The position numbers and the translations under genes were made by a program. From Salticus scenicus (taxonomy: Eukaryota; Arthropoda; Arachnida; Araneae; Salticidae): a stretch of DNA of 64,000 nucleotides. The stretch spans positions 98,440,436 through 98,504,435 of the forward strand of contig OZ005662.1 of NCBI GenBank assembly GCA_963930645.1, in the 5' to 3' direction. The stretch's first letter is position 1; every line of letters starts with the position of its first letter. Positions 36,801-48,517 of this stretch are shown here, piece by piece. Below the pieces are notes generated by a model. The model made no database searches. It saw only the letters and a program-made list of their open reading frames with translations, and was not told where the DNA came from.

Positions 36801-39025
36801 TTAGCTGATTCTGGTGTTTTAGATTTAGCTCGCTCTACTACTCTTTCATCTCTTCCTCTCATTTTACGAGATCGATATTCCAAAGGTTTAGCATCTGTAA
36901 ATTTTATTTTACTTTCTTCATTTATTTTTGCATTTTTATTTAGATGAAAATTACTTTTAATTGCTTTACTTTTAGTTTCAAGCATGGCATTTGGTTTTGT
37001 AGGTTTTTCAACATTACCTTTAGAAAAAACATGGGAGGTTTTGGATTCAGGATAATCGTCAACATCACTATTATTTTCGAGATCACTAACAACTTTTTTG
37101 AAAAGATAATTATTTTCTTCTGCTGTAATGGACTTACTACTTGGTGCAGGAACTTCTTGTTCAGTAATACCAACAAAAGCTTTTATAGATTCTATTGTTT
37201 CTTTATTATTATCATCTTTCTGGTTTACATTAATAAAATTATCCATTTCATTATCTGATGGTAATTCTTGGAATTCATTATTAATGTCCAAATTCCTCAA
37301 ACAGTTATCTTCTTCAATGTTGTCAATAGGCTCCTTTTTAATATGAATGTAATTTTCTGATGATTTAAAATCTAAATAATCATCATCATCAGAAATATAA
37401 ATTACTTCTTCAACTTGTGAATAGTTCACCTCTCCTTCAGAATCACTTTCCAATTCTTTAGAAGGTTTTGATTGATATTTTTTCGTATCATGAGAAAAAC
37501 CACCTTTATCATATTCATTTTCATTTGTTAGGCAATGCTTTTTAGCAGTTGTTGGTTGATATAGTGATGATTCAGCATTTGAAATTGAGGAATACTTTCT
37601 TTTCTGAGGAACTGATTCCTCTAAACGCTTATTATTTTCTTTAGATTCAATGTTGTCCAATTTATTACTTCTGATAGTTTGAGCATTTCCATTAAAATTC
37701 CTATTTGAAGTTTCATCCAATACGTTAATTATTTCTAAATCAGACATTTCAGAAACAGAAGGTAAATTGTTTTCTTTAAAAGGATTTTTCAAATCAGATG
37801 GCCATTGAAAAAATTTAGAGTCACATCGTATTAAAGGTATGCTACATTTTTTCACAGAAAAATGTTTAATTGGTGGGTTTTCGAGTTTGACAATAGCATT
37901 AGCTGGTACAGAACAACCACTATTAGATGAGTTAGAAGTTTGTTGGATATTCGTTGCAGTTTTTGTTTTAAAAGTTTCAGAAGGAACTTTCTGTGGAACT
38001 GAGTCCTTACATGATTCAGCAATATTTTCAGTCTTTTTTATAAAATTTTGAACAGAAGCCATAAAATCCTTTATATTATGTGGTACAAGACTTTCAAATT
38101 TTGTTGTGGTTGCTGTATTTAAAATATTAGCAAGATGAGTATTAGAAATACCTTCCACTGAAGCTGAACTAGTAATATGAGACATTGTTAGCAGTTCAGA
38201 ATTCTTTGGCGAGTTATTAACTTTTAGCATAGAATTTTTGTTTTGACTATCAGTTGTGCTAGGAACCGTTACTGTTTTTTCAAGGCAACCTTTAAATGAA
38301 GTAGCTTTTGATAATGGAATGGTGGTAAATTTTGGTTGAGAGGATGAAGCAACTCCACTATTTGAAATTAACTGAGGACAATTTTCTTCAGGTTTCCCTG
38401 AACAACTACGTGACATAGTTCTAGATGATAAAACATTTGTACTTACAGAATTATCAACAGTATTACTACAATTCGCTACTTCTTCCCTTTTAACAGATAT
38501 AGGGGGGGTAAAATCTTTTGAAACTGTTATGTTAGAATTTAAAAAATTTTTATTCCCATCAACAGCAACAGGAATACGACATGTTACAGTACTTAATGCA
38601 GGTTTAGAACAATTTTGAGGCACATCATCATCATCAGAATCTGAAATCACTATTACTTCAGGTTTTACTTTATAATTTGGGTTATCACAACACACTACAC
38701 AAACAAAACCTTCGTCATTTTGATTAGTAGTCACTCCAAAGCCGATCACATCTCCTATACTTAAGGATTTCAGAGATGATCCTATCCTTACATCATTAAC
38801 ATAAATGCCATTTAAACTTTTTAAATCTTTTACGAACAGACTGCCATCATCTACTTTATAAAAAATTGCGTGTTCTCTAGATATCTGAGGAAATTTAGAT
38901 AAAACAGTTTTAGATCTTCTACCTACTGGAACTTCATCCTCAGTCAAGTGAATTTCTATAGGAATATCATGACTAGAGGCAGGCAAAGATTGTCTTAAAA
39001 TGTAATTCATTTTGACGGCACTCAT
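33821..39025 (-). CDS. FHA-domain, senataxin/Sen1-like SF1B helicase (1,734 aa, single exon)
   Basis: Residues ~8-115 form an FHA phosphothreonine-binding domain with G35-R36, S49-R50-x-H52 and N72-G73. Two hydrophobic-acidic stretches look like SUMO-interaction motifs (VIVISDSDDDD at 124-134; VIYISDDDD at 541-549), and three psi-K-x-E sites (K179, K380, K563) could accept SUMO. Residues ~140-1000 are Ser/Asn-rich and probably disordered, with a basic NLS-like tract (AKKKKFESPRK). From ~1010 the sequence resembles the Sen1/senataxin pre-helicase region. The helicase motifs are intact: Walker A GPPGTGKT (K1273), motif II DEST (D1449-E1450), GDHKQLP (~1474), QFRMH (R1522), VDSFQGRE (Q1637), AITRAR (R1673, R1675). 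Sen1-family enzymes unwind RNA:DNA hybrids and act in transcription termination and genome stability; here that is inferred. The ATG has A at -3 and an in-frame TAA 18 nt upstream. No frameshift or stop interrupts the frame. Confidence 0.93.
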   Translation of the reverse strand: MSAVKMNYILRQSLPASSHDIPIEIHLTEDEVPVGRRSKTVLSKFPQISREHAIFYKVDDGSLFVKDLKSLNGIYVNDVRIGSSLKSLSIGDVIGFGVTTNQNDEGFVCVVCCDNPNYKVKPEVIVISDSDDDDVPQNCSKPALSTVTCRIPVAVDGNKNFLNSNITVSKDFTPPISVKREEVANCSNTVDNSVSTNVLSSRTMSRSCSGKPEENCPQLISNSGVASSSQPKFTTIPLSKATSFKGCLEKTVTVPSTTDSQNKNSMLKVNNSPKNSELLTMSHITSSASVEGISNTHLANILNTATTTKFESLVPHNIKDFMASVQNFIKKTENIAESCKDSVPQKVPSETFKTKTATNIQQTSNSSNSGCSVPANAIVKLENPPIKHFSVKKCSIPLIRCDSKFFQWPSDLKNPFKENNLPSVSEMSDLEIINVLDETSNRNFNGNAQTIRSNKLDNIESKENNKRLEESVPQKRKYSSISNAESSLYQPTTAKKHCLTNENEYDKGGFSHDTKKYQSKPSKELESDSEGEVNYSQVEEVIYISDDDDYLDFKSSENYIHIKKEPIDNIEEDNCLRNLDINNEFQELPSDNEMDNFINVNQKDDNNKETIESIKAFVGITEQEVPAPSSKSITAEENNYLFKKVVSDLENNSDVDDYPESKTSHVFSKGNVEKPTKPNAMLETKSKAIKSNFHLNKNAKINEESKIKFTDAKPLEYRSRKMRGRDERVVERAKSKTPESAKKKKFESPRKELSKLSDNSKLKNFKIPLKHKENNHTSSKSTDYDRPSSAAVSTKNKQNSSKKSPTVKTRPYESTSRMGFLVQDVKINPQNSSKPTAVVAGYQKSDGTSSKRNVSVKERTVSTSVPNNRIAHSIQKIPDTINKNVNMPQNSSSNFNPRDPRQNRQVSNSSNETYRQDSGIRRTSLPNEENAWSKRVPPNYAYQQGRTVSSERKTTERSVPSTMQNNIRIQESSVSCLNQNNQRRSFERPIQTVKENNTNSADLRLRLIKNLLCLNTKWLQEQSRMKFPPPDVSKGVTNLRHKYDSFDRYVSLFYPMLMLELWEQMYIVSKDIFGSNKQYNKFFFSILSYTSKTDLIELKCESIVNEKVCFPPNEGYLTILELKENPKKCCPMFGYIFKHKTESLHLNNLKVSLWKDVSKEWITNAKHWTFYVYIKKKEMSFALDSIMKGNGLCNIRNKLRLVDALSYLKHSPLMNNILHPQWKTFFVKYSAMAPTREFNAGQMEVIECVTSEIIKSKREPKIILLQGPPGTGKTHTIIGLIHKFLAVNNFDPNYKILVTAPSNAAIDEIGCRLIGLNEKLNGKLKFIRVGVLEQIHTKMKPYTLDRKANCSNSKEKELQYLASEISKLKKDVYNREGNERLRNLESRYKHLSNENFVNQRDSYTDVTEKQTLLKDSHIILSTLSGCGLSLLLKTFKPHSSVQFSFCIVDESTQCTELEILQPLMVGIKKMILVGDHKQLPATVLSKEACKHGFEKSMFERFHEYFEKFAKRTPMFTLTEQFRMHSGICQFPSKFIYDQKLITNPNTDVEYANFPLKPYMMLDIYVSQEKDDFSSKVNCTEAQVIINICTVLLDCVADSVSSIGIITPYQAQRSLYLKALNVNPRYKDIEVNTVDSFQGREKDIIIISTVRANSQSGGIGFLACKRRLNVAITRARKCLIICVHGDSLISYHGWRELICDAKERNVCFPVTSPKDIPYVFKHYMQKNRSGVSSYM

Positions 39026-39468
39026 TTTTATTTTGATGATTTACAACTCATTGAATACAAAAACAAAATTAAGTTTAGATTTTGTAAGTGAATTTTTAAT
39101 ATCATCTTATTTTCCTTTTTTTTTAAAGTATTTGCTTGAATATTTCGATGAAGCAGCAAATGAGACTTTCATAATCTGAAAGAATAAAAAAAAAAAAAAA
39201 AAAAAATTAATGATTATATAAGGACGAAATTGATATGAAAAACATTAATTCTAGATTACATAATATTTGAATACAAAATTAAGACAGATGAAAGCATAAT
39301 GTAATTAAATTAAGGAGAGAATATATTTTCTATTAAACATTTTACTATTTTAATTCATTTCTGTTACAACTACAAAACCATAAATGAAACAACCATATGA
39401 GACAACTAATTTTTGAAAGTTATACAGAATTCCTGTTTCGAATGTTTTATTTTGATTTATTTATTTAA
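39026..39468. other. Upstream flank of the helicase gene
   Basis: AT-rich with an A-rich run near 39187-39206. I cannot identify a TATA box, initiator or splice-compatible 5' exon with confidence. The next transposon begins at 39469, so the room for a proximal promoter is under 450 bp unless it overlaps that element. Confidence 0.4.
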
Positions 39469-40872
39469 CACGTTCGCTGCCGATCTCACGTGACTAATAT
39501 TTGAAACGGCGATTTTTTCCTTTAACCTGCCGATTATGTTTGGCGTATTTCACATGAGCGCTATATCGCCAGATGTTATGGGCTTTGTGTTTACCTTTGC
39601 TTGTTTGTGTAATGTGTTACATCAATACGATGTATGACGTCAAACGTATGAAATTTCGTCTGCTCGGTAAAAGCAAACTCTGGAGTTAATGAGTAATAAG
39701 TTAAATTTCCATAGCAAATAGTTTCATTAGTACTAAGCACATAAAATATTAAATCACTGACGTCATCACTTTGATCGCGTATTGACCAAACGTGTTTTAT
39801 TAGAGAGAAAGCATTCTATTTTGAAATATTCTTCCGGGAGGATCAAAATTTCGATGGCATGCTTCCGGACCACCTCTAGGGGTGAGCTTCAGACCGTCAC
39901 CAATTGCCTATTGTACAGTACTAGTATGATGTAAAATCTAACCAACCATCTATTTTGAAATATGAATATTCCTGATGTTTGCTTTAGTGTTGTTTGGCTG
40001 GTTGAATAGTGTTGAAATTTAAGGTTGGTTGAGTTTTACGTTGCACTAATGCTGCACAATGGGTAATTGGCGACCGTCTGAGCTACCTCTCGAGGTGGTC
40101 TGGAAACATACCATCAAAATTTTGATCCTTCACGAAAGGGAAGTTGGAATTTAAGAGGTACTTTTGAATTTTAGAGGCATATTTTTGAATTTCGTTTCAA
40201 TACTGATTGCTACAGTACAAAACTTTACTATTTTTTAATCTCATGCATTTTGGGATAGGGGTATAGATCAGAGGGTAAACAGATCAGAGTACCATTATTA
40301 TAAACAACCGTTAAATTTTGCTATAATTATTCAGTTGCAGATGTATTTTTTCATTTCTAACAAATGAGGACTATAAATAAAACATTAATGATAAATAATT
40401 TACTTTAAACAATTTTTGAAAACTTAGAAAAATGCCTTTAAATAAAGGTTGACCCCAGAAACTGTAGTGTCGCTTCGATCACATTGATTAACCGCATTTT
40501 GGTGCACAACTTCATGTTAGCTTGGTGGTACTTTAACATTTGGTGTAACTGTATGATCTAAGTTTTATTCTTTTAATTGTGATTAGTTATGAATTCATAA
40601 TTATTTCATAATTCTCTTTTATTCTATTTTATGAAAATTTTCCTTTTGTTCCGCATCTTTTTTTTTTTTTCTCCTGATGTATTTCTTTGCTAGGTTAGAT
40701 CGCCGGTGTTCGATCGTACGCCGCCGGTGGAGGGTTGCTATTCGGAACACGATGCGAAATGGTGCCGTCTTGGTGATTTTCGAAATTTTGCCAAGCGGCA
40801 GCCTAAAGTAAACTTTTACGTGTAAAGCAATACGTCACATCCCGCGCTAGCATGGGATTGGCAGTGAAAGTG
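39469..40872. mobile_element. TTAA-flanked element (1.4 kb)
   Basis: TTAA at 39465-39468 and 40873-40876 flanks inverted ends CACGTTCGCTGCCGATC and, reversed, CACTTTCACTGCCAATC. A palindromic MITE lies inside (39838-40140). The rest includes a GC-rich part near 40690-40790 (CGCCGGTGTTCGATCG) but no long ORF. TTAA target sites suggest the piggyBac group. Confidence 0.65.
39838..40140. mobile_element. Palindromic MITE nested in the TTAA element
   Basis: GGATCAAAATTTCGATGG and CCGGACCACCTCTAG on the left mirror CGAGGTGGTCTGG and CCATCAAAATTTTGATCC on the right, with arms of ~110-130 bp. The interior contains TTGTTTGGCTGGTTGAATAG. The target duplication was not resolved. Confidence 0.7.
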
Positions 40873-40936
40873 TTAAGTATTAGTGTAGGTGCTCCAGTCA
40901 TTTCCAAGCTCCAGTAATTGACATCTATCCCAAAAT

Positions 40937-43314
40937 CAGGGTTGGGTTTCTTCCGGAAGAAACTAGTTTCTTCCAGGACAGTGGAAGAAACTGGAAAAAA
41001 CCAGAAGAAACTGGAAGAAATGGAAGAAACCAACCAAAAGTCAAAACAGATGTTCAAAATTAAAATTTATGAACTATATAAACTCAAAATATAAATATAA
41101 TGCCAAATCTAAACTATAATTCAATTAATATTAAAAATATCTAGAAAATAAGTTATTTGACAACAAACATTAAATATATACAGGAGATGCGTTTTTACTT
41201 TTCAATGCTAATATTTTCAGAACATTTTGCACAGATACTATCTCAAAATATTATATGTTCAAACAGTACAAGTGATAATAATTATGGAATTTTCAGCCAT
41301 AATATTTGCACTTTTTTTTTTTTTTTTTTTTTTTAAGGATACAATTTTTTGTATAAACTCGAAGCTGGTACCCAATGAACTGTATCAATAAATAAGATAT
41401 CTACTTTTAAACTGTCCTGCAAGCTCTCTAGGATAAAAAAAATCTGTAGTTTGCATTTATCCATTTTAAGTTGAAAAATAAAATGCAGTATTGAACTACG
41501 AAAAAACTTTTCATTTGTTTTACAGTCAACTCCCTCTAACTCTCGAAAGTTTTGTCCAGAGGTTGTGCAGATAATAGGAATTTGCAAATTAGAGATCATT
41601 GCCTTTGTTTACAGTTTTCTTTTGCAGATACAAAGGCAGTTATTAATTAAATAGACATCAAAACAGAAAGAGGATTTTTAATAAATTTTAGAATAAATAT
41701 TTCTTCAATATTAATAAAACTAATCTATCACATTCATATATGATGGTAAATAATTTAAGCATATTCAAATAATCTCCTTATATTATTAAAATAGGTATCT
41801 ATAAAATGTAAACAAACATATTTAAAAAATATGAAACAAAATATTTTTGAAAGTCTGGAAATAATATTCATCGCTGATTAATTTTGTTAAACATTCATGT
41901 TATAGTGGTTTATTTTCAGCGCTAGTCCATATGAATCGCAGGATAATATTAAGAATGTTACACCCCCCCCCCTTTCTCATTTGTGCTTCAAAGTAAGGAT
42001 TAGGCAAAAAGTTTGATAAAAAAAAAAAAAAAAAATTATAAGATAAAAAAAAAAAAAGAAATTTTTATATACCATGTTTTTAAATTTTCTGATGAGTCAT
42101 TAATAAAATACGCGAGGCTAAAAAATAATATTTAAGCATGCGGAATCAGTTCAGTGAAATAATAATAATAGTGAAAAAAAAAAAAAAAAAAAAAGATTGG
42201 TTTTAAAAATAAAATATTACTCCTTTTAGAACAATGGATATTAGCATCGTACATTAGCACTTATCAATCAATGTGTATAAAAAATTGATAATGATATCAA
42301 GTTTTGTGAAATGCACAATTTAACTTTTTATAATTTTTTCACATTCACGTTGAATTAAATGTATTTATTTTTATGTCAAAAGAAAATGAACTCGTAATTT
42401 TTTTTTTTTTTTTTTTCGGCAACAATTAAATTATAGCTAATTTTTAAATGGCTATTTTATTGCTATTAAGAGCTTATTATTTTCATATTTTAATTAATTA
42501 AAAGAAAACTATTCGAAAAGTCGAAAATCTGACTTCAAAGTATTGTGTTGTCACCGGGTTCTGAGTTACTGTGAAAGTCAAATGTCTAGCTAGTAGGGAA
42601 ATTAGTTAAAAATAGATTGCAAGATTTGTACTGGACAAACATACAAACAAACAAGAATCGAAGTTAATAAAAACATGGTAATAAAAAGTAAAAATGTGAA
42701 TTTTTTTGAAATATGAGATGTAAATTTCTTTTAGATTAAAAAATCAATTACGGATTAGAAGGATTTGCAGATTATAAATCTGCAGATTAGAGGGAGTTGA
42801 CTGTACTGTATGTGACTATAAGGAAAATAAAGTTTTGATGACATTTTGTAATACAGTAAATAGTAATTATTGCATACTGGTTCTTTCAATTAACTAGATT
42901 ATGTTAAGAGCTGTTTTATCAGAAAGTATAAGGATCCAAATTATTATTTATTACCAGTTAAAAAAATAAAATTGTCTAAATTATAAAAACTTTATACTGT
43001 TTAAATTGAAATTGAATTTTTTACAGGATTTTGAGTATTTTGGAACGTAATCATCAGATACCGAGGCTCGTTAGCTCATTTTGATAAAAAAAACCCTCAT
43101 AATTATTAATTAAATATGTTATTAAATTTGTATAGGTATATTTAAAGTTACTTATAAGATCAATGCATCCATTGTATCTTACAAATCTGCAATTTATAGG
43201 ATAAATTTTTAAGAAAAACTGTTTCTTCCATTTCTTCCACTTGGAAGAAACCTATTTCTTCCGGCCGGTTTTTTCCATGGTTTTTTCCACCTTGGAAGAA
43301 ACTTGCCAACCCTG
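40937..43314. mobile_element. hAT-type non-autonomous element, TSD CCCAAAAT
   Basis: The ends CAGGGTTGGGTTTCTTCC and, reversed, CAGGGTTGGCAAGTTTCTTC lie between perfect 8-bp duplications CCCAAAAT (40929-40936 and 43315-43322). Both sub-terminal regions are packed with GGAAGAAAC/TTTCTTCC repeats, like the clustered transposase-binding sites known in hAT elements. There is no transposase ORF. A pogo-like element is nested at 41523-42803. Confidence 0.85.
41523..42803. mobile_element. pogo/Tigger-like non-autonomous element, TA target
   Basis: CAGTCAACTCCCTCTAACTC on the left mirrors AGATTAGAGGGAGTTGACTG on the right, flanked by TA (41521-41522, 42804-42805). CAGTCAACTC-type ends with TA duplication fit the pogo branch of Tc1/mariner. 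The interior is A/T-rich; 42470-42600 resembles the 5' part of the Helitron near 13430-13480. A solo, partly decayed end of the same family lies at 43876-43960. Confidence 0.75.
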
Positions 43315-43322
43315 CCCAAAAT

Positions 43323-46300
43323 AGTTAATAAATAATAAAAATAATAAAATCATATATTTTACATATAAGAATTTTAACATTTTATGTCAAACACTGGAAC
43401 ATAATGCTGCTAATAACTGGTAAAATGAATAACTAGCATTTCGGCTACTTTGAAGAGCAATTTTAAAAATACATTTAAAAAAAGAAAGAAACTACTAACA
43501 AAAATAAATTAATAATAATCATATGAAATCAAGAAATACTTATTGATAATTAAATATATTTAACAAAACAGTGAAGCGAGATAAGAATGGGATATGATTA
43601 ATTCTGAATATAAGCTTAAAACCCAAAAGTAATTTGTTTTCTGCACGATGGCATATTTTCCATACATAAATAAGGACAATATATGAAAGATTATTCAGTT
43701 ACATAAAAAAAAAAGAAAGAAAAGAAAAAAGAGAGCACGAAGGGGGGGGGGGGGGGGGGGGGGGTGAATAAATTTCCAACAATTTTCATGAATGTCAAAA
43801 TAATTATTATACTATCACATAAAAATCTAAAAACGAAATCTCCGACATTCATATAAATGTGTAAATGATCTTATCTCTGAGTCAACTCCCTCTAATCTGC
43901 ATAGCTTGGGACCAAATGTTTTGTAAACTTTAGAATTTTGCAGTTTACTGGTCATAATTTGTTTACTCCCCCCCCCCCCCCCCCCGATACAAATGAAGGT
44001 ATAATAAATCATTAATGCTTTAAGTGAATGATAAAATAAATGCATAATTATTTCAAATAAATCTTAAATAAAACAGGGATGAAGCAGTTTCATCACCACT
44101 TTGGAGAACTTAAAATACCTTTTTGGAGCAGCTAAATATCCATTTTGGAGCATATTGGAGAAGAAGAATTATGGATTTGGAGCATACTGGAGCAAAATAA
44201 TTATGGATATGGAGCAAATTTATTTTGAATCTCGAGCACATTGACCAAAATAATCTGTGGGTGGTTTGTTTATTTAAAAACTAAAAATTCTGCAAAAAAT
44301 TTTAGCTATTTTCCCACTTAGTTAATACACAAAAATGAACATCTCGACATCACATGCATAATAAAATACACTTTGAAAAATTTCAGCAGAAATGAGTGAT
44401 GGAAATTTCTGAAAGTTGTACCACCATACATGTGAAAATAATTTCAATGCTATACTTCAAACTGATACAAATATTGGATTTTTTTAAACAAAATCTTAAG
44501 TTTTTGGAGTAATAATAAACTCAAAATAATGGACAATTTTAATCATTTAGATATTAGAAAATGTAATAAAACTGAATCTATAATAATAATCATTGTTATT
44601 AAGGATGGAAAAGGATTGAAATTGTACAACATTAAATTCAATTTCAGTGCAAACTGACAGTCATGAACTCTTCTAAAGATTATTGCTAAATATACCTAAA
44701 AAATCAGGAGTTTCTCATAGGGAGGGAGGAGGTAGAATAATGTGTTTACCATTAATTAAATAAATATGCTATTTTTACGACCAATTGCCGAAATTCGTAA
44801 TTATTTCACTGCAAATTTACAAAATCTACGTTTAATAGCAATTAATTGCTAATATATACTATAATTTTGCCACTAATTGATAAAATTCACTCTTCTTTCA
44901 AAGCTGATTCCTAAAATTTGCGATATTTTTACAGTCAATTATTAATGAAATATACAATTATCTGGCTGCTAATCGATGAAATTTGAGCCCTTTTTAAAGC
45001 TACATCCCTCAAATACCAAACAACTTCGCTGTTAATCGATGAAATACGCCCTTTTTTCAAAACTGAATCCAGGAATATGGGAAAATTTGCAGATGAATTG
45101 AAAAATACCGGATTATTTCACAGCTAATTGTAAAAAATTACGTTTACCCGAAACTAAATTAAAGTTCAGTAGCTTTGAATCCATTATTTTTATCGATAAA
45201 AAATTAAAATAAACAATTTTTTTCGTCAGAAAGTATTATTTTTTAACGACTTATTAAGCATTGATATAGTGTAAAAGAAAATCAAAATACTGCATAATCA
45301 TAGCATTCAGTTTCTTTCTTCCCCCCTTTCAGCTTGTGGTTTTAATTAAACACGCTCTTAGCTAATGTAAACAAATACTTGTTCCCGTTCTCAGTCAGCA
45401 ATATTTCGATTACGCAATGCCTAGCAATAGAATGTTGTTGTTTTTTTCTTTACTATTTATTTATGAGTATTGTACGATGAAGCATGCGGTTCTTCAGCTA
45501 GATTGTAAAAGTTAGTTTTGTTATTTTTTTTTTTTTTTTTCAAGAGGAGTTGAAGCGCTTTCATAGATAAAAAATAAAATTAAAAGAATAACTTTTTATG
45601 CGGCAACTGTTGGAAATGCAAAATCAAAAGTTGATAAGGATTAGATTGCGATTTATGTCTATATGTGTGCAAGAAAAAAAAAAAAAAAAAAAAAAGAAAA
45701 ATAGTTTTTTTTTTTTTTTTTTTTTTTTTTTTCAGTGTCTGGACTATTTAGTTTTATGTATTTAATAAAAAATATTTAGCTAAGTGGTCAAGACTGAATT
45801 TGCAGAGCATAGAAATAACATCGCGGAATTGCGGAGTTTTTAAAATTTTTCGGAGGAACTCCGTAGAAATCGGAGCAGTTGGCAACCCTGCAGATATCTT
45901 GGAATTGCACATAGCAGCCCAGTTATTTGAATGTTAAATTAGGCTAGTAGTTGGTATATAGAAAATAAATGAATACATAAGATTACAGTATGACTTTATT
46001 ACAGCTCCCTTGTGGCGACTTTTGAATTTTTTTCACAATTTTATCAATCAATTTTTTAGTATAATTTCTTCTACAAAAGAAGGAGACTATTTTGAATAAC
46101 TATCTTGCTAATATTTTTAACAATTGTTAGTTAATAAGAATACTGCATATTTTGTTTATATCTTTAATGTACAAATGTATGATTAGGTTTAAAACAGAGT
46201 TTAAAAAATACATTTTGTTTTCTGTAAAGTGACCTAGTTAGGCAAAAATAGACAATTTATGTGATTATTTAATTTTTTACAATACTGTACTATAATTTAT

Positions 46301-48223
46301 TTATATTTTTTTGTGCACTACATGCTGCACTTGGTACACTACATGCTGATCTCTGCTTGGCAGAATCTCTGATTAAGGTTTATAAAAAACTTTCTAATAA
46401 TAAAATGCTAAGTTTTTCAGGAGTAATGCTCAAAACTAACATCATAGTTGCAAAAACGTATTGAAATAAAGAAAATTAATTTTTATCCTTGGTTTGGAGA
46501 AATGAATAAAAAATAATGGAAGGAAGAGAATTTAGCAAGGGGAAAAAAAAAAGACGTCACAATTGCAACAATATATTGATAAAAAATAAATTTTATCCAT
46601 AATTTGAAACAAAATAAGCCTAATAAAGAAAGAAATAAAAAAATATTCTGTCTGTGACAGAATTTAATTTAGCATGACATGACTATTTATGGGAGTGGCC
46701 ATGATGCACTGTGACATGTCTCGAAATTTTACCATAATCGGTAAATCAATGAAAAATTTTTAAAGTCCAAAATGAAAGTTGGTGGGGGTCAAGATATTCC
46801 ATAAAATGCATTGTAATATCTCTAATATTGAGAAAATGACTTGTAAATTTTGCAAGTCAAAAGTATAAGTGAACTTGGTCAAAGTGGGCATGGCTTATAA
46901 GCCCTATAATATTATTTGGGGCTTATAGGCCATGTGCCCTCAAACCCTCCATGGTGACAGAGTAAGAAATTTAATGGTAAAATTAGATACTGGCAGGCAT
47001 TTTGGCATTTTCGAAGTGGAACACTATAAATTGGTAATGACGTAAAATGCCAGATTGAAAGAAGTCCTGTCGTACTAATTTTTTTTCTTTATATATATAT
47101 ACATAAATATTTAGAATTCTTCATCAACTATTCAGAAGACATTACCATTAAGAACATAAAGCCATCTATGTAGAAGCCATTAATTATCAATGCATATCCA
47201 GAAGAAATAGATATAAAATATTTTGAAGTCATTGTATATTCAAAAAACTTCACCATCAAATATTCAGAAGACATATCAGAATCACCCTGTTCATTGTCAT
47301 ATTCTGTTTTTATTGCATTAGTGTTGTTTCTTCCATATTTTGTTTAGGTACTATAAAATGATCAATGTCGTAGCAATGTATTACACTATTAGTAAGATTT
47401 TCTATTGCTTCTTGAAAATATGCACAATTCTAGTTATTGTAAATAGCTAAAATTATGCATATTGTCGAGAAATAACAAAAATCTTTACTAATAATAATTC
47501 AGTCAGTATTGGCTATATGCAGAAATCTGTTCAGACTTTTTAATTAGGGTCCTGTTTTTGTGATATGAAAAATCTACATATAATTTTGCAAATCTAAATT
47601 TAGTGTGAAAATTAAGTTTCTTGAAACTTTTTGGCTATGGTCTTTCTTTTTGTGTAATTGTGAAAAATGTAATTTTGCAAAGCTAAAATTACAATTAAAA
47701 TAAAGGTTTTGTTTTAGACAATGAAGATTCACTTTTATAGAATTAAACTCACCCATATGCACAGACATCTTTTATAAATTAGAATTTGAATATCAGCTTT
47801 TTGGGCAAATACAGAAAAGTATATTCAATTATTCAGGCAGCTTGTTCATACCATGGAAGAATAGTTTTCAAAATGAAAGAGTATGTTTCCATTTTTAAGA
47901 GGAAAAGTCTTGTGGAGGGTCCTTTTTTAAGATATAAAATCTTATGAAGGGTTAATGGACCCAGTTTTGCCCCTGGACACATCCCAGATATGATCTGTCC
48001 TTACAAATGTGAAAATGTTACCATGTAAACAAGGTGACCATATATGCAGAACAAAGCAGAATCTCATATAACACAAGGTTCTTTTCTAAAGACAAAAATG
48101 GGAGTATATGAGCTTATGCAGAAATCTTAGAGCAAACCTCCTTATTACATGAAGGGGCAGTACAAATATGAACTATAAACTAACTACTCCATTTAAGAAC
48201 ACATGCAAAAACAAAAAAGTGTG

Positions 48224-48259
<36 letters not shown>

Positions 48260-48517
48260 ACTTTGTCGCATCTAAGGTGTTTAACAATGAATATTTTTGA
48301 TGATTACATAATTATTTTGATTGTCTTTTGCATATTTTAACAATGTCTTTATCTTTTCAAAACGTAAATTTTTAAGTGGCAAAAAAAATACAAAAATCCA
48401 AGATTTAATTTTTTTTTTTTTTTTCATTAAGTGCAATTTTTAATAAAACTGTGCAAAATGTAAAGAGACACTTCAAATTTGAAAGTCTGCTAATTTTCCT
48501 ATGAATAAAAACTAAAG
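43323..48517. other. Gene-free AT-rich region
   Basis: Contents: a solo pogo-like end (43876-43960), G24 and C17 runs (43741, 43969), repeated TTGGAGCA strings at 44095-44230, repeated ATTGCTAAWATWYAC-like strings at 44780-45140, and T-rich runs. Short ORFs show no domains or conserved motifs, and I see no tRNA or rRNA. Confidence 0.45.

Noticed and set aside
34623..38051. Many plus- and minus-strand ORFs of 65-104 residues inside the helicase gene
   Set aside because: They lie on the opposite strand or in other frames of a long, intact, motif-rich coding frame and have no features of their own.
44074..45890. Possible hAT element (CAGGGATGAAGCAG at left, GCAACCCTG at right)
   Set aside because: The flanking 8-mers do not match, and sub-terminal GGAG repeats run in the same direction at both ends instead of being mirrored.
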